Origin: Psychrobacter sp. JB385 | Lineage (GTDB): Bacteria; Pseudomonadota; Gammaproteobacteria; Pseudomonadales; Moraxellaceae | Length of the DNA: 64,000 nt | Direction of reading: 5' to 3' | Assembly (NCBI RefSeq): GCF_900163785.1 | Contig: NZ_FUKN01000014.1 | Coordinates: 124,001-188,000, forward strand | Part shown: positions 8,372 to 16,677 of the stretch, in pieces | Layout: the number at the start of each line of letters is the position of its first letter | Numbering within the stretch: the first letter of the stretch is position 1 | Made by a program: the position numbers and the translations under genes | The notes under the pieces: generated by a model | What the model was told of the DNA's origin: nothing | The model's database searches: none | What the model saw: the letters and a program-made list of their open reading frames with translations, nothing else

Positions 8372-9436
8372 GTGAAACGCTCTTTATTAATCTCTACTAC
8401 TCTCATCGGTACTTTCATTGTAGCAACCACTGCCTGTGCTCAGCCCACTCCCAAAGAGGCTACGAGTCAAAACATCAGCCAAAACACGATAAATAGTCAA
8501 GCCACTGGCACGATGAGCCAAGCCATTGATAGCCACTTGCGCCAAGTGCTCACGCAAGCCGGTATTAAAACGCAGATTACCTCTATCGCGCCCTCAAACT
8601 TGCCCAATATGTATCAGGTGAATCTTGCAGGACAAGCACCGCTACATATCACCAAAGACGGCAAATACGTCATTCAAGGTGAGCTACAAAAGAACCCAAG
8701 CAAGCGGGTAGTGACCAAAACGCTGCCGCGCAGTCATAGTGAGCAAATAGGTCAACCAGTCAGCACAGCTGTTAAATCGGCAATGCTTGCTAACATGAGC
8801 GCACTCAAAAACATGAGCACTAAAACACCGTTTTTTTATACTGCTGTACCAGGTGTGATTTGGGGTGCGACTTTAGAAGGCGTACCTTTTTTACTCTCAG
8901 ATGATGCGCAGTACATCACCGATGGTGAGATATCTGTGATAGAAAATGGTCAGTTCGTGGGTCTGGACACCGCATTTGAGCAACGCAAAAATCAGTCGGT
9001 ATTGGCGACTTTGGATAACAAACAGCTGATTCGCTATCCTGCTACCAGTACCGAGAAAGCCGTGATATATGTGGCTGATGATGTCAACTGCCCGTATTGC
9101 CGTCGATTTCATCAGCAAATACCCATGCTCAATGCCAAAGGCGTGACGGTCAACGTGATTGGCTATCCAATATACGAGCAGTCGCCCGCGCAAATGCGAG
9201 GTATTTGGTGCCAAGGTAGCGAAAGCAGTCGTCGGCAGGCATTCGATAAGGCGATGCTACAAGGTGAGATAAACCCCGCATCAGCGAGCTGTAACGTCGA
9301 TCACGTGACGCCCAATCGTGACAAAGCGGCTGGACTGGCGGTGATAGCAACCCCTGCTATCTACCGTGAGGACGGTGTGCTGTATCAAGCAAGTTTCGAG
9401 AGTCCCGAGTTTTTAGAATTTTTAGGTATCGAATAA
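8372..9436 (+). CDS. dsbC: DsbC-like periplasmic thiol:disulfide isomerase with doubled N-terminal domain
   Basis: 354 residues versus about 236 in E. coli DsbC. The GTG start opens a signal peptide (KRSLLISTTLIGTFIVATTACA, cleavage near 23). The C-terminal thioredoxin domain has the active site C240-P-Y-C243, the second conserved pair C280 and C307, and a cis-Pro in IATPAIY. It would reshuffle wrong disulfides in the periplasm, kept reduced by DsbD. Two successive segments, about 48-107 (LTQAGIKTQITSIAPSNLPN... ITKDGKYVIQGEL) and about 135-197 (FFYTAVPGVIWGATLEGVPF... ITDGEI), both resemble the single DsbC dimerisation domain, suggesting internal duplication. It is monocistronic. Confidence 0.85.
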   Translation: MKRSLLISTTLIGTFIVATTACAQPTPKEATSQNISQNTINSQATGTMSQAIDSHLRQVLTQAGIKTQITSIAPSNLPNMYQVNLAGQAPLHITKDGKYVIQGELQKNPSKRVVTKTLPRSHSEQIGQPVSTAVKSAMLANMSALKNMSTKTPFFYTAVPGVIWGATLEGVPFLLSDDAQYITDGEISVIENGQFVGLDTAFEQRKNQSVLATLDNKQLIRYPATSTEKAVIYVADDVNCPYCRRFHQQIPMLNAKGVTVNVIGYPIYEQSPAQMRGIWCQGSESSRRQAFDKAMLQGEINPASASCNVDHVTPNRDKAAGLAVIATPAIYREDGVLYQASFESPEFLEFLGIE

Positions 9437-9489
9437 TGATATTAGAACCGCTTACGTTCTTTGCCACTAAATACCTTAAATGACGCCAT

Positions 9490-9529
9490 AAAAAACCGCT
9501 TTATGAGCTGATTCATAAAGCGGTTTTTT
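9490..9529. terminator. Bidirectional terminator between dsbC and DUF2939 gene
   Basis: AAAAAACCGCTTTATGA, a short loop, then TCATAAAGCGGTTTTTT: a 17-bp A/T-flanked perfect stem with T-runs on both strands, serving the converging dsbC-like and DUF2939 genes. Confidence 0.9.
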
Positions 9530-9575
9530 GTTTAACTTACCAATATGTTGAATATCAAAAGCGGTCTTAACTTAT

Positions 9576-10226
9576 TTATGGCAAGACAATATCGACGATC
9601 TTCCATTGAATAAGTCCTTGGCGCTGCATCTCGATAGTCAGCGGATACCCCTTAACCTGACCGCTGATATTAAAGCAATTGATACCGCAATAGCTCAGAG
9701 TTGGTTTATCACTGTCTGTGCCTTGGGCGGCCTGTTGCTCAAGCTCTGCTGCTTGTTTTTTCATGATTTGCTGCATCTGGCTTTGTACCACAGCATTCAC
9801 ATCACCGCGCTGAAGGATTAAATTTTGAATAAGGTTTTTTAAATCCACCTGATTGCTCGCGATGGCCCAAGCAGCAGCCAACTCTTTAGTGGCGGTATTG
9901 GCTTGGCCTTGAGTATCAATAATCTTTTCGACGTTTTGTGGCGTGATGGCACCATCGACGGCTTCGGTGATAAAACGGTTTGCCGCTTGCGTTAATGGCT
10001 CACCGCCCAGCTCTGCGACCAAAGGGTATTTGGTCATGGTTGTAGTAAACTGCGTGGTCAGCTGATTCTGAATACTGGGCTTTACTTGGTCATAATCGAT
10101 GGCGGCTGCAATGGTAGCGCCGTCTTTATCCTCATAAGCATTTTTGAGCTGATAAGCGCTGTAATAAGGCGAACCTGCATACACAGCTATTGCAATCACG
10201 ATCAATAACACAATCAGCTTCTTCAT
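9576..10226 (-). CDS. DUF2939 domain-containing membrane-anchored protein
   Basis: 216 residues. A single N-terminal membrane segment (LIVLLIVIAIAVYAGSPYYSAYQLKNAYEDKD) is followed by an exported domain with the DUF2939 pattern: AYQL-x-A-x-x-x-x-D, DYDQVKPSIQNQL, and a C-terminal LTIEMQRQGLIQWKIVDIVLP. The family is common in gammaproteobacteria and its function is unknown; topology suggests a periplasmic domain tethered to the inner membrane. A mid-protein Gln-rich helix (VVQSQMQQIMKKQAAELEQQ) is likely coiled coil. It is monocistronic and divergent from dnaJ. Confidence 0.75.
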   Translation of the reverse strand: MKKLIVLLIVIAIAVYAGSPYYSAYQLKNAYEDKDGATIAAAIDYDQVKPSIQNQLTTQFTTTMTKYPLVAELGGEPLTQAANRFITEAVDGAITPQNVEKIIDTQGQANTATKELAAAWAIASNQVDLKNLIQNLILQRGDVNAVVQSQMQQIMKKQAAELEQQAAQGTDSDKPTLSYCGINCFNISGQVKGYPLTIEMQRQGLIQWKIVDIVLP

Positions 10227-10415
10227 AAAAATGGGTACCTTATCACAAAATTAATAGAGTCAAATATAAACAAAATACTCAATCAAACCGTTTGAATAAT
10301 GCTAAATATTAGCATGGCCCATACAAATTAAGGTATGAAAAGCTTTATCCGTTCCTTAATGGAACCTTTTTGACAGGTTTGAATGGTTTTAGCGCACACT
10401 TTCCCTATCTAAGCG

Positions 10416-10445
10416 CTTGATAAATGGCAATACCATCTCCATAAA
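10416..10445 (+). promoter_or_regulatory. Candidate heat-shock (sigma-32 type) promoter of dnaJ
   Basis: CTTGATA (10416-10422), 14 nt, then CTCCATAAA (10437-10445) resembles the sigma-32 pattern CTTGAAA-N13/17-CCCCATNT. It lies about 205 nt upstream of dnaJ, which would fit heat induction. Proposed from consensus only. Besides this and the parS-like site, the 425-bp spacer 10227-10651 shows nothing. Confidence 0.35.
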
Positions 10446-10543
10446 TAGCGCAAACTTTTAATAACTGATTTGGCTAAGCAGCATCCTGCCGTATTTGCTC
10501 GTAAGATTCATGATTCTCTTGTTATTGACTTTTTTATCCCCTA

Positions 10544-10559
10544 TGTTTCATGTGAAACC
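10544..10559. promoter_or_regulatory. parS-like site (2 mismatches) upstream of dnaJ
   Basis: TGTTTCATGTGAAACC, 14 of 16 identical to TGTTTCACGTGAAACA, in the intergenic DUF2939-dnaJ spacer. No T-run, so not a terminator. Confidence 0.45.
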
Positions 10560-10651
10560 TTTGGAGACGATAAAGGGTCAAAGATAAAAGAGAGAAGCAT
10601 CATATCTATGAATCGACTGGCCGGTGGACTGTAAAGACGATAGGAGAGCCC

Positions 10652-11785
10652 ATGAGTAAGCGCGATTTTTATGAAGTATTAGGTGTCAGCAAAACGGCTG
10701 ACAGTAAAGAGATTAAGCGAGCCTACCGCAAGCTGGCGATGAAATACCATCCAGACCGCAACTCTGATGATCCTGATGCTGAAGACAAATTTAAAGAAGC
10801 GTCTATGGCTTATGAAGTACTGAGCGACGAAGAAAAGCGTTCAGCATATGACCGCATGGGTCACTCTGCATTCGAAAACGGCATGGGCGGTGGCGGTTTT
10901 GGCGGTGCAGGTGGTGGTAACTTCCAAGACATCTTTGGCGATATCTTTGGTAACTTTGGCGATATCTTCGGTCAGTCGCGTGGCGGCGGTGGACGTTCGC
11001 GCCGTGGTTCAGACCTGCGTTATGTGATTGAGCTTACCTTAGAAGAAGCGGTGCGCGGCTGCAAAAAAGAAATCAGCTTTACTGCGCCGGCTCCATGTGA
11101 CACTTGTGATGGTAAAGGTGCCAAAGATGCCTCTGATGTCGTGACCTGTCAGATGTGTCATGGTCAAGGCCAAGTGCGTATGCAGCAAGGATTTTTTGCG
11201 GTTCAACAAGCTTGCCCACAGTGTGGCGGCTCTGGTAAGCAAATCAAAAACCCTTGCCCTGACTGTCATGGTAATGGTGTTAAAGACAAGTCGCGCACAT
11301 TGGAAGTCTCTATTCCAGCGGGCGTCGATGATGGCGATCGCGTGCGTCTGGCAGGCGAAGGGGAAGCGGGCGGCGCTGGCGTACAAAATGGCGACTTGTA
11401 TGTCGAAGTACGCGTCAAAGCGCACAACGTCTTTACGCGTCAAGGCGCCGATTTATATATGGATGTGCCTGTGAGCATCACTGATGCGGCACTTGGTAAA
11501 GAAGTTGAGATCCCAACCTTAGATGGTAAAGTAAAAATCAAAGTCGCAGAAGGTACGCAGAGTGGTAAACTGCTACGTGTACGCGGTAAAGGCGTGACGC
11601 CAGTACGCACCACGATGAAAGGTGATTTGATCTGCCGTGTGGTCATTGAAACCCCTGTCAACCTAACCCGTGAACAAAAAGATCTGTTACGTCAGTTCCA
11701 AGATACGTTAGATGGTGATAGTAAGCATCAACAGTCGCCACATAAAAAATCATTCTTCAAAAAAATCGGCGACTTGTTTGACTGA
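10652..11785 (+). CDS. dnaJ: Chaperone protein DnaJ
   Basis: 377 residues, the standard length. An N-terminal J domain (1-70) carries the H33-P34-D35 tripeptide that stimulates DnaK ATPase. A Gly/Phe-rich linker (about 75-115) follows, then four C-x2-C-x-G-x-G zinc motifs ([32 protein letters not shown], about 145-215) and the two beta-sandwich substrate domains. It delivers unfolded clients to DnaK in the cytoplasm. dnaK is not adjacent here, which differs from the enteric dnaKJ operon. A possible sigma-32 promoter sits upstream and a terminator follows at 11835. Confidence 0.97.
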   Translation: MSKRDFYEVLGVSKTADSKEIKRAYRKLAMKYHPDRNSDDPDAEDKFKEASMAYEVLSDEEKRSAYDRMGHSAFENGMGGGGFGGAGGGNFQDIFGDIFGNFGDIFGQSRGGGGRSRRGSDLRYVIELTLEEAVRGCKKEISFTAPAPCDTCDGKGAKDASDVVTCQMCHGQGQVRMQQGFFAVQQACPQCGGSGKQIKNPCPDCHGNGVKDKSRTLEVSIPAGVDDGDRVRLAGEGEAGGAGVQNGDLYVEVRVKAHNVFTRQGADLYMDVPVSITDAALGKEVEIPTLDGKVKIKVAEGTQSGKLLRVRGKGVTPVRTTMKGDLICRVVIETPVNLTREQKDLLRQFQDTLDGDSKHQQSPHKKSFFKKIGDLFD

Positions 11786-11834
11786 TTATTTAACTCAGAC
11801 AGACTGTTGTTAGGTAGCTATACTGAAAGTAAGT

Positions 11835-11867
11835 CCAAAGGTTTCACATGAAACCTTTGGGCTTTTT
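11835..11867 (+). terminator. Terminator of dnaJ
   Basis: CCAAAGGTTTC-ACAT-GAAACCTTTGG then GCTTTTT, a perfect 11-bp stem with a T-run 50 bp after dnaJ. The middle, GGTTTCACATGAAACC (11840-11855), is also 13 of 16 identical to parS; the terminator reading is preferred. Confidence 0.8.
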
Positions 11868-11970
11868 CTTGTGCGGATAAAAAACCACTCAAGTAGCGAT
11901 ATTTGTTAAACTGGCGATAAATGATATCCAAAAATAACCCCGCCAAATATAAAGTATGTAAGGTAGAGAT

Positions 11971-12801
11971 ATGAGTCAACAAATAAAAGAACAAGCCATC
12001 AAAGTTGGTGTCATCGGTGCAGGTGGTCGTATGGGTCGTATGCTTATCGAAGCCGTACAAAACAATGTGAAGACCACACTGAATGCAGCGATTGAACGCC
12101 AAGGATCGAGTCTCGTCGGCGCGGATGCAGGCGAGGTGGCTGCTATCGGACGTTTAGAGGTGCAAATCGTTGACGAGCTAGAAGCTGTGATTAATGACAT
12201 CGATGTATTGATTGATTTTAGCTTGCCTGATGCCACCGAAAAGAACATGCAAGTTTGTGCCGAGCATAATGTCGCGATGGTCATTGGCACGACAGGATTT
12301 AACCAGCAGCAAGAGCAAGTATTGGCAGAGGCCAGTAAAAAAATCGCGCTCGTTTACGCAGGTAACTACTCTACAGGCGTCAATCTGTCCTTAAAACTAT
12401 TAGGAATGGCCGCCAAAGCGTTTGGCAATGACGCTGATGTAGAAATCATCGAAGCGCATCACAAACACAAAATCGATGCGCCATCTGGTACTGCATATAT
12501 GATGGCAGAAGCCGTCGCAGACGCTCGTGGACAGAACCTAAAAGACGTCGCTATCTACGGTCGCGAAGGTCAAACGGGCGAGCGTGAAGCGGGTACGATC
12601 GGTATTCATGCCGTACGCGGCGGTGAAATCGTCGGCGATCATACCGTGATGTTTATCGCTGATGGTGAGGTGGTCGAGATTACGCACCGCGCACGAGCGC
12701 GCATGACCTTTGCCGCAGGTGCTGTACGTGCCGCGACTTGGGTGACCGAGCAAGTAGTCGGGCAGTATGATATGCAAGATGTGCTGGGTTTGAATGACTA
12801 G
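11971..12801 (+). CDS. dapB: 4-hydroxy-tetrahydrodipicolinate reductase
   Basis: 276 residues. NAD(P)H-dependent reduction step of diaminopimelate and lysine synthesis in the cytoplasm. The Rossmann nucleotide loop KVGVIGAGGRMGRM (11-24) is followed by VLIDFSLPDATEKN, IGTTGF, and the signature EAHHKHKIDAPSGTA (about 160-174) containing the catalytic His and Lys. GGEIVGDHTVMF lies in the substrate domain. The ATG at 11971 has a GGTAGAGAT site just upstream. It follows the dnaJ terminator, so it should have its own promoter. In many gammaproteobacteria dapB also follows dnaJ. Confidence 0.96.
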   Translation: MSQQIKEQAIKVGVIGAGGRMGRMLIEAVQNNVKTTLNAAIERQGSSLVGADAGEVAAIGRLEVQIVDELEAVINDIDVLIDFSLPDATEKNMQVCAEHNVAMVIGTTGFNQQQEQVLAEASKKIALVYAGNYSTGVNLSLKLLGMAAKAFGNDADVEIIEAHHKHKIDAPSGTAYMMAEAVADARGQNLKDVAIYGREGQTGEREAGTIGIHAVRGGEIVGDHTVMFIADGEVVEITHRARARMTFAAGAVRAATWVTEQVVGQYDMQDVLGLND

Positions 12802-12840
12802 AGCGCATTGCTGATGGCTCAAAAATTTCAGGAGACGAAG

Positions 12841-13719
12841 GTGAATCGTATGAAGAACAAATTGGCTAGTACTATTTTTGCGGTCAATATTGCCAAAAAT
12901 ATCTGCTTGCCAGCGTTTGCACTGAGTCTGCTCGTCCTGCCAATCACAGTACAAGCCAATAGCGCTCAAACCTATGTGATTGACACTTATGGCGGTGCCG
13001 CGCTCCTGCCAACAGTAAGGCAACAACTCAATAATAGCGCTGATGGCGGTACCGTCAGCGTATACCAAGATAAGTTGGTACTAATAACAACACCCCACAA
13101 TTATCAAATGATACAGCAGCTACTCACGCAGATTGACCGTCAGCCACAAGCGCTTACGGTCGCTGTACGTGTTGGAAATAACAGCAGTGTTCAGGGTAAC
13201 ATGCGGCAAGGTCAGGTTATCATCACCAATCGCGGTATTCAGAGCTCGGGCGTTTGGAATCAAAGCAGCCGTCAGCAACAAGGTAATAGCTTGTACCAAG
13301 TTCAAACCTTGTCTGGCAGTGCAGCCAGTATTGGGACAAGCATGTTGTGGTCATTGGCGCAAAGCTACTATCCCACGGCGACAATGTATTCTAACCCGAC
13401 AGGGCAGATCATCATTCAGCAGCAAGTATTGCTACCAACGACCCAAGGCATTAGCGTGACACCGCGGCTACTGCCGAGTGGTCAAGTCGAAGTGAGGTTG
13501 TCACAAGTTGAGGAGCGACTGGGGCGATCCAACCCATCTTACAATGGGCACAGCATGAGCAGTAATAGCATTCAAGGCCAAAGTCTGAACAGTACCCTCA
13601 TTGTGCCACGTGACCAATGGGTGACGATTGGAGAGATTTCACAGCGCTCAACCAGCGTTAACAGTTACGGCGCTGCCAATAGCTATAATAGCGTGCCGAT
13701 TTCTTTGATGGTGCAGTAG
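12841..13719 (+). CDS. Secreted secretin-like (NolW-type) protein of unknown role
   Basis: 292 residues from a GTG at 12841 with AGGAGA 5-8 nt upstream; an ATG at 12850 is an alternative. A signal peptide (KNICLPAFALSLLVLPITVQANS) is visible. The next segment, TYVIDTYGGAALLPTVRQQL...GGTVSVYQDKLVLITTPHNYQMIQQLLTQIDRQPQ, has the secretin N-domain pattern (strand, T/D-rich turn, helix, I-D-x-P-P). The C-terminal half (QGISVTPRLLPSGQVEVRLSQVEERL and WVTIGEISQRS) resembles the secretin core entry but lacks the full pore-forming region. It is 39 bp after dapB with no terminator between, so it is probably co-transcribed. No secretion genes are adjacent. Confidence 0.55.
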   Translation: MNRMKNKLASTIFAVNIAKNICLPAFALSLLVLPITVQANSAQTYVIDTYGGAALLPTVRQQLNNSADGGTVSVYQDKLVLITTPHNYQMIQQLLTQIDRQPQALTVAVRVGNNSSVQGNMRQGQVIITNRGIQSSGVWNQSSRQQQGNSLYQVQTLSGSAASIGTSMLWSLAQSYYPTATMYSNPTGQIIIQQQVLLPTTQGISVTPRLLPSGQVEVRLSQVEERLGRSNPSYNGHSMSSNSIQGQSLNSTLIVPRDQWVTIGEISQRSTSVNSYGAANSYNSVPISLMVQ

Positions 13720-13767
13720 TAGGTAAGCGTTATATAGTCAGTGAGAAGTAATACCGATACATCTTAC

Positions 13768-13837
13768 ACTGCTGATATCGATTTTCTTGCTTGTTGTGCC
13801 TGCGCAGACAGAGGCTGCAAAAATTGATATCAGCAGT
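13768..13837 (+). repeat. Dispersed stem-loop element, copy A
   Basis: Arms ACTGCTGATATCGATTTT (13768-13785) and AAAATTGATATCAGCAGT (13820-13837) pair at 17 of 18 places around a 34-nt core with CTTGCTTGTTGTGCCTGC and CAGACAGAGGCTGC. It lies 48 bp after the secretin-like gene. Confidence 0.88.
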
Positions 13838-13910
13838 ACCGTAGCGCTTTTGAGATATTTTGATTATAGCTGGTAATCGATATAGCTAAGCACATAAATA
13901 AATGCATATA

Positions 13911-13949
13911 AAAAAGCGCGGTACTGTCAATCACAGTGCCGCGCTTTTT
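13911..13949. terminator. Terminator shared by converging secretin-like and decarboxylase genes
   Basis: AAAAAAGCGCGGTACTGT, loop CAATC, ACAGTGCCGCGCTTTTT: a long stem with one mismatch and T-runs on both strands. Confidence 0.88.
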
Positions 13950-13969
13950 CAATGATTGCTCATCAATTA

Positions 13970-15151
13970 TTAGTCAACATATACCACTTCTAGAGGCGGA
14001 AACCCATTAAACTCAACCGATGAGTAAGAGTTGGTATACGCACCTGTGGTCAACCAAAAGATTTTATCACCGATCTCAAGCTCTTCTGGAAGCTGGTAGC
14101 CTGCTTCTTCATACATGATATCCGTTGAATCACAAGTCGGGCCTGCCAAGACAACCGTGCCTTCACTGGTTGAGGTTTCCATCTTTGGCGTATAGACAGG
14201 ATATTTGATAGATTCGCCAAGCGTTTCAATCAAGCCTTGGAATAAGCCCACATCCGTATATACCCAGCGCGTCAAATCAGTGTTTGATTTACGAGAAATC
14301 AAGACCACATCACTGACCAAGACGCCTGAACCGCCAACCAATGAGCGCCCAGGCTCAAGAATGATCTCTGGCATGTCTTCCGCATCATAATCATCGGTCA
14401 AATAACGATTGATTTCTTCAGCATAAACTTTGATTGGGTTGACTTCACTGATGTAGTTGGCTGGAAAACCACCACCCAGATTGATCATTTGCAGCTTGAT
14501 GCCTTCCTCGTTTTTCATCCAGTCAAACATGTATTTGACCTTGGCAAGCGCGTCATCCCAAGCCGCGACATCTTTTTGCTGACTGCCCACATGGAACGAG
14601 ATACCATAAGGCACCAGACCCAATTCGCGCGCTTGAATCAACAGCTCAATCGCCATATCAGGATGACAGCCAAATTTGCGAGACAATGGCCATTCAGCAG
14701 TCTCTGACCCTTGCACCAAGATACGCACAAAGATTTTTGAACCAGGTGCATGCTTGGCGATGTTTTTTAGGTCCGCTTCTGAGTCGGTCGCATATAGATC
14801 AATGCCTTTTTCAAAGGCGTATTTGACATGTTCTGCTTTTTTAATGGTATTGCCATAAGAGATACGTGACGCTTCTACACCGCAATCAAGCACGCGATCC
14901 AATTCATAGATGGATGCACAATCAAAATTTGAACCAAGCTTGGCAAGTAGGTCAATGACTTCAACAGCAGGGCTTGCTTTCATCGCATAGTGGATTTTAG
15001 CATTCGGGAAAAACCCCACCATTTCATGAAACTTTGTTTTAATACGGCTTAGATCCACCACCAAAAGAGGCGTCTCGCGACCTTCAGCGGCTCTGGTGAA
15101 TTTCTGCCAGCCGGCAGGGTCAAAATATTGGTCAATTTTGATCATGGTCAT
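13970..15151 (-). CDS. Ornithine/lysine-type PLP decarboxylase (fold type III)
   Basis: 393 residues of the alanine-racemase-fold basic amino acid decarboxylases. K58 in HYAMKASP is the Schiff-base Lys. Other marks are SFHVGSQQ, NLGGGFPA, the phosphate-binding LEPGRSLVGGSG, and GPTCDSTD with C340, the catalytic Cys supplied across the dimer. TCDSTD is typical of ornithine decarboxylase, which makes putrescine, the first step of polyamine synthesis. Diaminopimelate decarboxylase (LysA) is excluded by length and by the Cys-Asp pair. Lysine decarboxylation as a side activity cannot be excluded. It is monocistronic. Confidence 0.88.
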   Translation of the reverse strand: MTMIKIDQYFDPAGWQKFTRAAEGRETPLLVVDLSRIKTKFHEMVGFFPNAKIHYAMKASPAVEVIDLLAKLGSNFDCASIYELDRVLDCGVEASRISYGNTIKKAEHVKYAFEKGIDLYATDSEADLKNIAKHAPGSKIFVRILVQGSETAEWPLSRKFGCHPDMAIELLIQARELGLVPYGISFHVGSQQKDVAAWDDALAKVKYMFDWMKNEEGIKLQMINLGGGFPANYISEVNPIKVYAEEINRYLTDDYDAEDMPEIILEPGRSLVGGSGVLVSDVVLISRKSNTDLTRWVYTDVGLFQGLIETLGESIKYPVYTPKMETSTSEGTVVLAGPTCDSTDIMYEEAGYQLPEELEIGDKIFWLTTGAYTNSYSSVEFNGFPPLEVVYVD

Positions 15152-15297
15152 GGTAAAAAACCTTTAATGAAAAAAACATACGTGAAAAAAAGAAAGCTTA
15201 TGTCTCATCATGAGTGTAGCGTCACATTGTTATCATAGCGTGTCATAAAGCGATGAAAATGGTACGCAGACAACATTTGGCTGAAAAGATAAATGCA

Positions 15298-15852
15298 TCA
15301 AGAGTTGGTTGGTTGCGGCTGCTTATCAGCAGACTGCTCGCCATGTTTTTCGCGAATTTTGATGACTTTACGCACCTTATCGCGAGCGCGCGTTTGTTTT
15401 AGACGGGATAAATAATCAACGAAGATGACACCGTTTAAGTGATCCATTTCATGCTGGATACAAACAGCTAATAGCCCTTCGACCTCTTCATCGATTTTGT
15501 CACCGTTTTCATCCAAAGCCTCGATACGGACTTTATTAGGACGCTCAACCTTGTCATAAACGTCAGGGACAGACAGACATCCTTCTTCGTAGGCTTGTTT
15601 GTCTTCTACCAATGGGGTCACCTTAGGATTGATGAAAACCCGCGGGCTATTTTTATCTTCCGACAAATCCATGACGATCAGTTGAATGTGCTGATCCACT
15701 TGACTGGCAGCCAGACCAATGCCTTGTGCATCATACATGGTCTCAATCATATCAGCGATCAAGGTTTTGATTTCAGCAGTCACTTCCTTCACAGGCTTTG
15801 CAATGGTACGTAAGCGTGGGTCTGGATAATTTAAAATAGGGAGTAATGCCAT
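15298..15852 (-). CDS. def: Peptide deformylase
   Basis: 184 residues from the ATG at 15852, which has GAGGTG 6 nt upstream; a GTG three codons earlier is less likely because family members start MALLPIL. Removes the formyl group from nascent N-terminal fMet. The three metal-site motifs are all present: GIGLAASQ (44-51), EGCLSVP with the metal ligand C92, and QHEMDHLNG (133-141) with the HExxH pair. The usual partner fmt is not adjacent here. The hydrophilic C-terminal tail ([20 protein letters not shown]) is slightly longer than in E. coli. Confidence 0.96.
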   Translation of the reverse strand: MALLPILNYPDPRLRTIAKPVKEVTAEIKTLIADMIETMYDAQGIGLAASQVDQHIQLIVMDLSEDKNSPRVFINPKVTPLVEDKQAYEEGCLSVPDVYDKVERPNKVRIEALDENGDKIDEEVEGLLAVCIQHEMDHLNGVIFVDYLSRLKQTRARDKVRKVIKIREKHGEQSADKQPQPTNS

Positions 15853-15996
15853 AATGCTCACCTCAATGATAAGGATAAAATAGGGTTGGTATTATAAGAT
15901 AAATGGGGACAAAAGTAATGCTTATCAATACTTTCGCGCGCATATACTCTTGTAGATTCCTATAAATACCATACGATAACTTTTATAAGGTCAACA

Positions 15997-16023
15997 AAAA
16001 GCCCTGCAATCTGCAAGGCTTGT
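15997..16023 (-). terminator. Hairpin between GlsB-type gene and def
   Basis: AAAAAGCC-CTGCA-ATC-TGCAA-GGCTTGTTT, a short imperfect stem downstream of the leftward GlsB/YeaQ gene (which ends at 16072). Confidence 0.5.
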
Positions 16024-16071
16024 TTATGGTGAGTTTATTATTATTATTCACACAGTATTTATTATATATAG

Positions 16072-16326
16072 TTATACACGGCGTTTGGTAACAATCATCT
16101 CATACAAGAACAGAAGAATAATAGCACCGATCACAGAGAAGATTAAACCGGTAAAGCCGCCGTCTGCATCAATACCGATGAGTCCTGCAAGGAAACCACC
16201 TAACATCGCACCCACGATACCCAATACAATCGTCATGATCCAGCCCATAGGGTCACTGCCTGGCTTAATAGCACGTGCCAATAGACCAGCAACCAAACCT
16301 ACGATAATCATCCAAATAAAGCTCAT
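16072..16326 (-). CDS. GlsB/YeaQ/YmgE family small membrane protein
   Basis: 84 residues, three hydrophobic segments (WMIIVGLVAGLLARAI, MGWIMTIVLGIVGAMLGGFLAGLIG, FTGLIFSVIGAIILLFLYEMIV). IKPGSDPMGWIMTIVLGIVGAMLGG is the family signature of the transglycosylase-associated-protein-like YeaQ/YmgE group. These are inner-membrane proteins induced by general stress in other bacteria, with unknown activity. Its ATG has AGGAGAA about 6 nt upstream. It is monocistronic. Confidence 0.85.
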   Translation of the reverse strand: MSFIWMIIVGLVAGLLARAIKPGSDPMGWIMTIVLGIVGAMLGGFLAGLIGIDADGGFTGLIFSVIGAIILLFLYEMIVTKRRV

Positions 16327-16572
16327 GTTATTCTCCTAATTTATTGTCATTTATAATAGTTTGCGAGTTTTGATACGTTTATTGTAATGACTGTATAAAA
16401 ATAAAGGTAAGCGCGAAATGTTACCAGTGTATGAGCTATGTGAGAAAATCAAGGGATTTGCTAAGATGGAGGGAGGATAAGTAAATGAAAGGTTACAAAG
16501 GTAGCAAAGACGCTAATAGCACAAGAACCTCACATCTAAAACTGTTAGTAAAAGCGCTCTAACGTTCGACAA

Positions 16573-16613
16573 TAAAAAAGCGCCGCTTGTCTGGTATGAC
16601 GCGACGCTTCATT
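16573..16613 (-). terminator. Terminator of mpl
   Basis: Read on the minus strand, GAAGCG-TCGC...GCGGCGCTT followed by TTTTATT, 65 bp after mpl. Imperfect stem. The rest of the 351-bp spacer 16327-16677 is AT-rich and shows nothing more. Confidence 0.55.
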
Positions 16614-16677
16614 TATGCATTGAAGAAACAGGTATATGAAAGGAATAAAAAATCCCTTAGTCGTACTAAAATTTTTA

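Noticed and set aside
11840-11855. parS-like GGTTTCACATGAAACC
   Set aside because: Three mismatches to the consensus, and it is the stem of the dnaJ terminator, which explains its symmetry.
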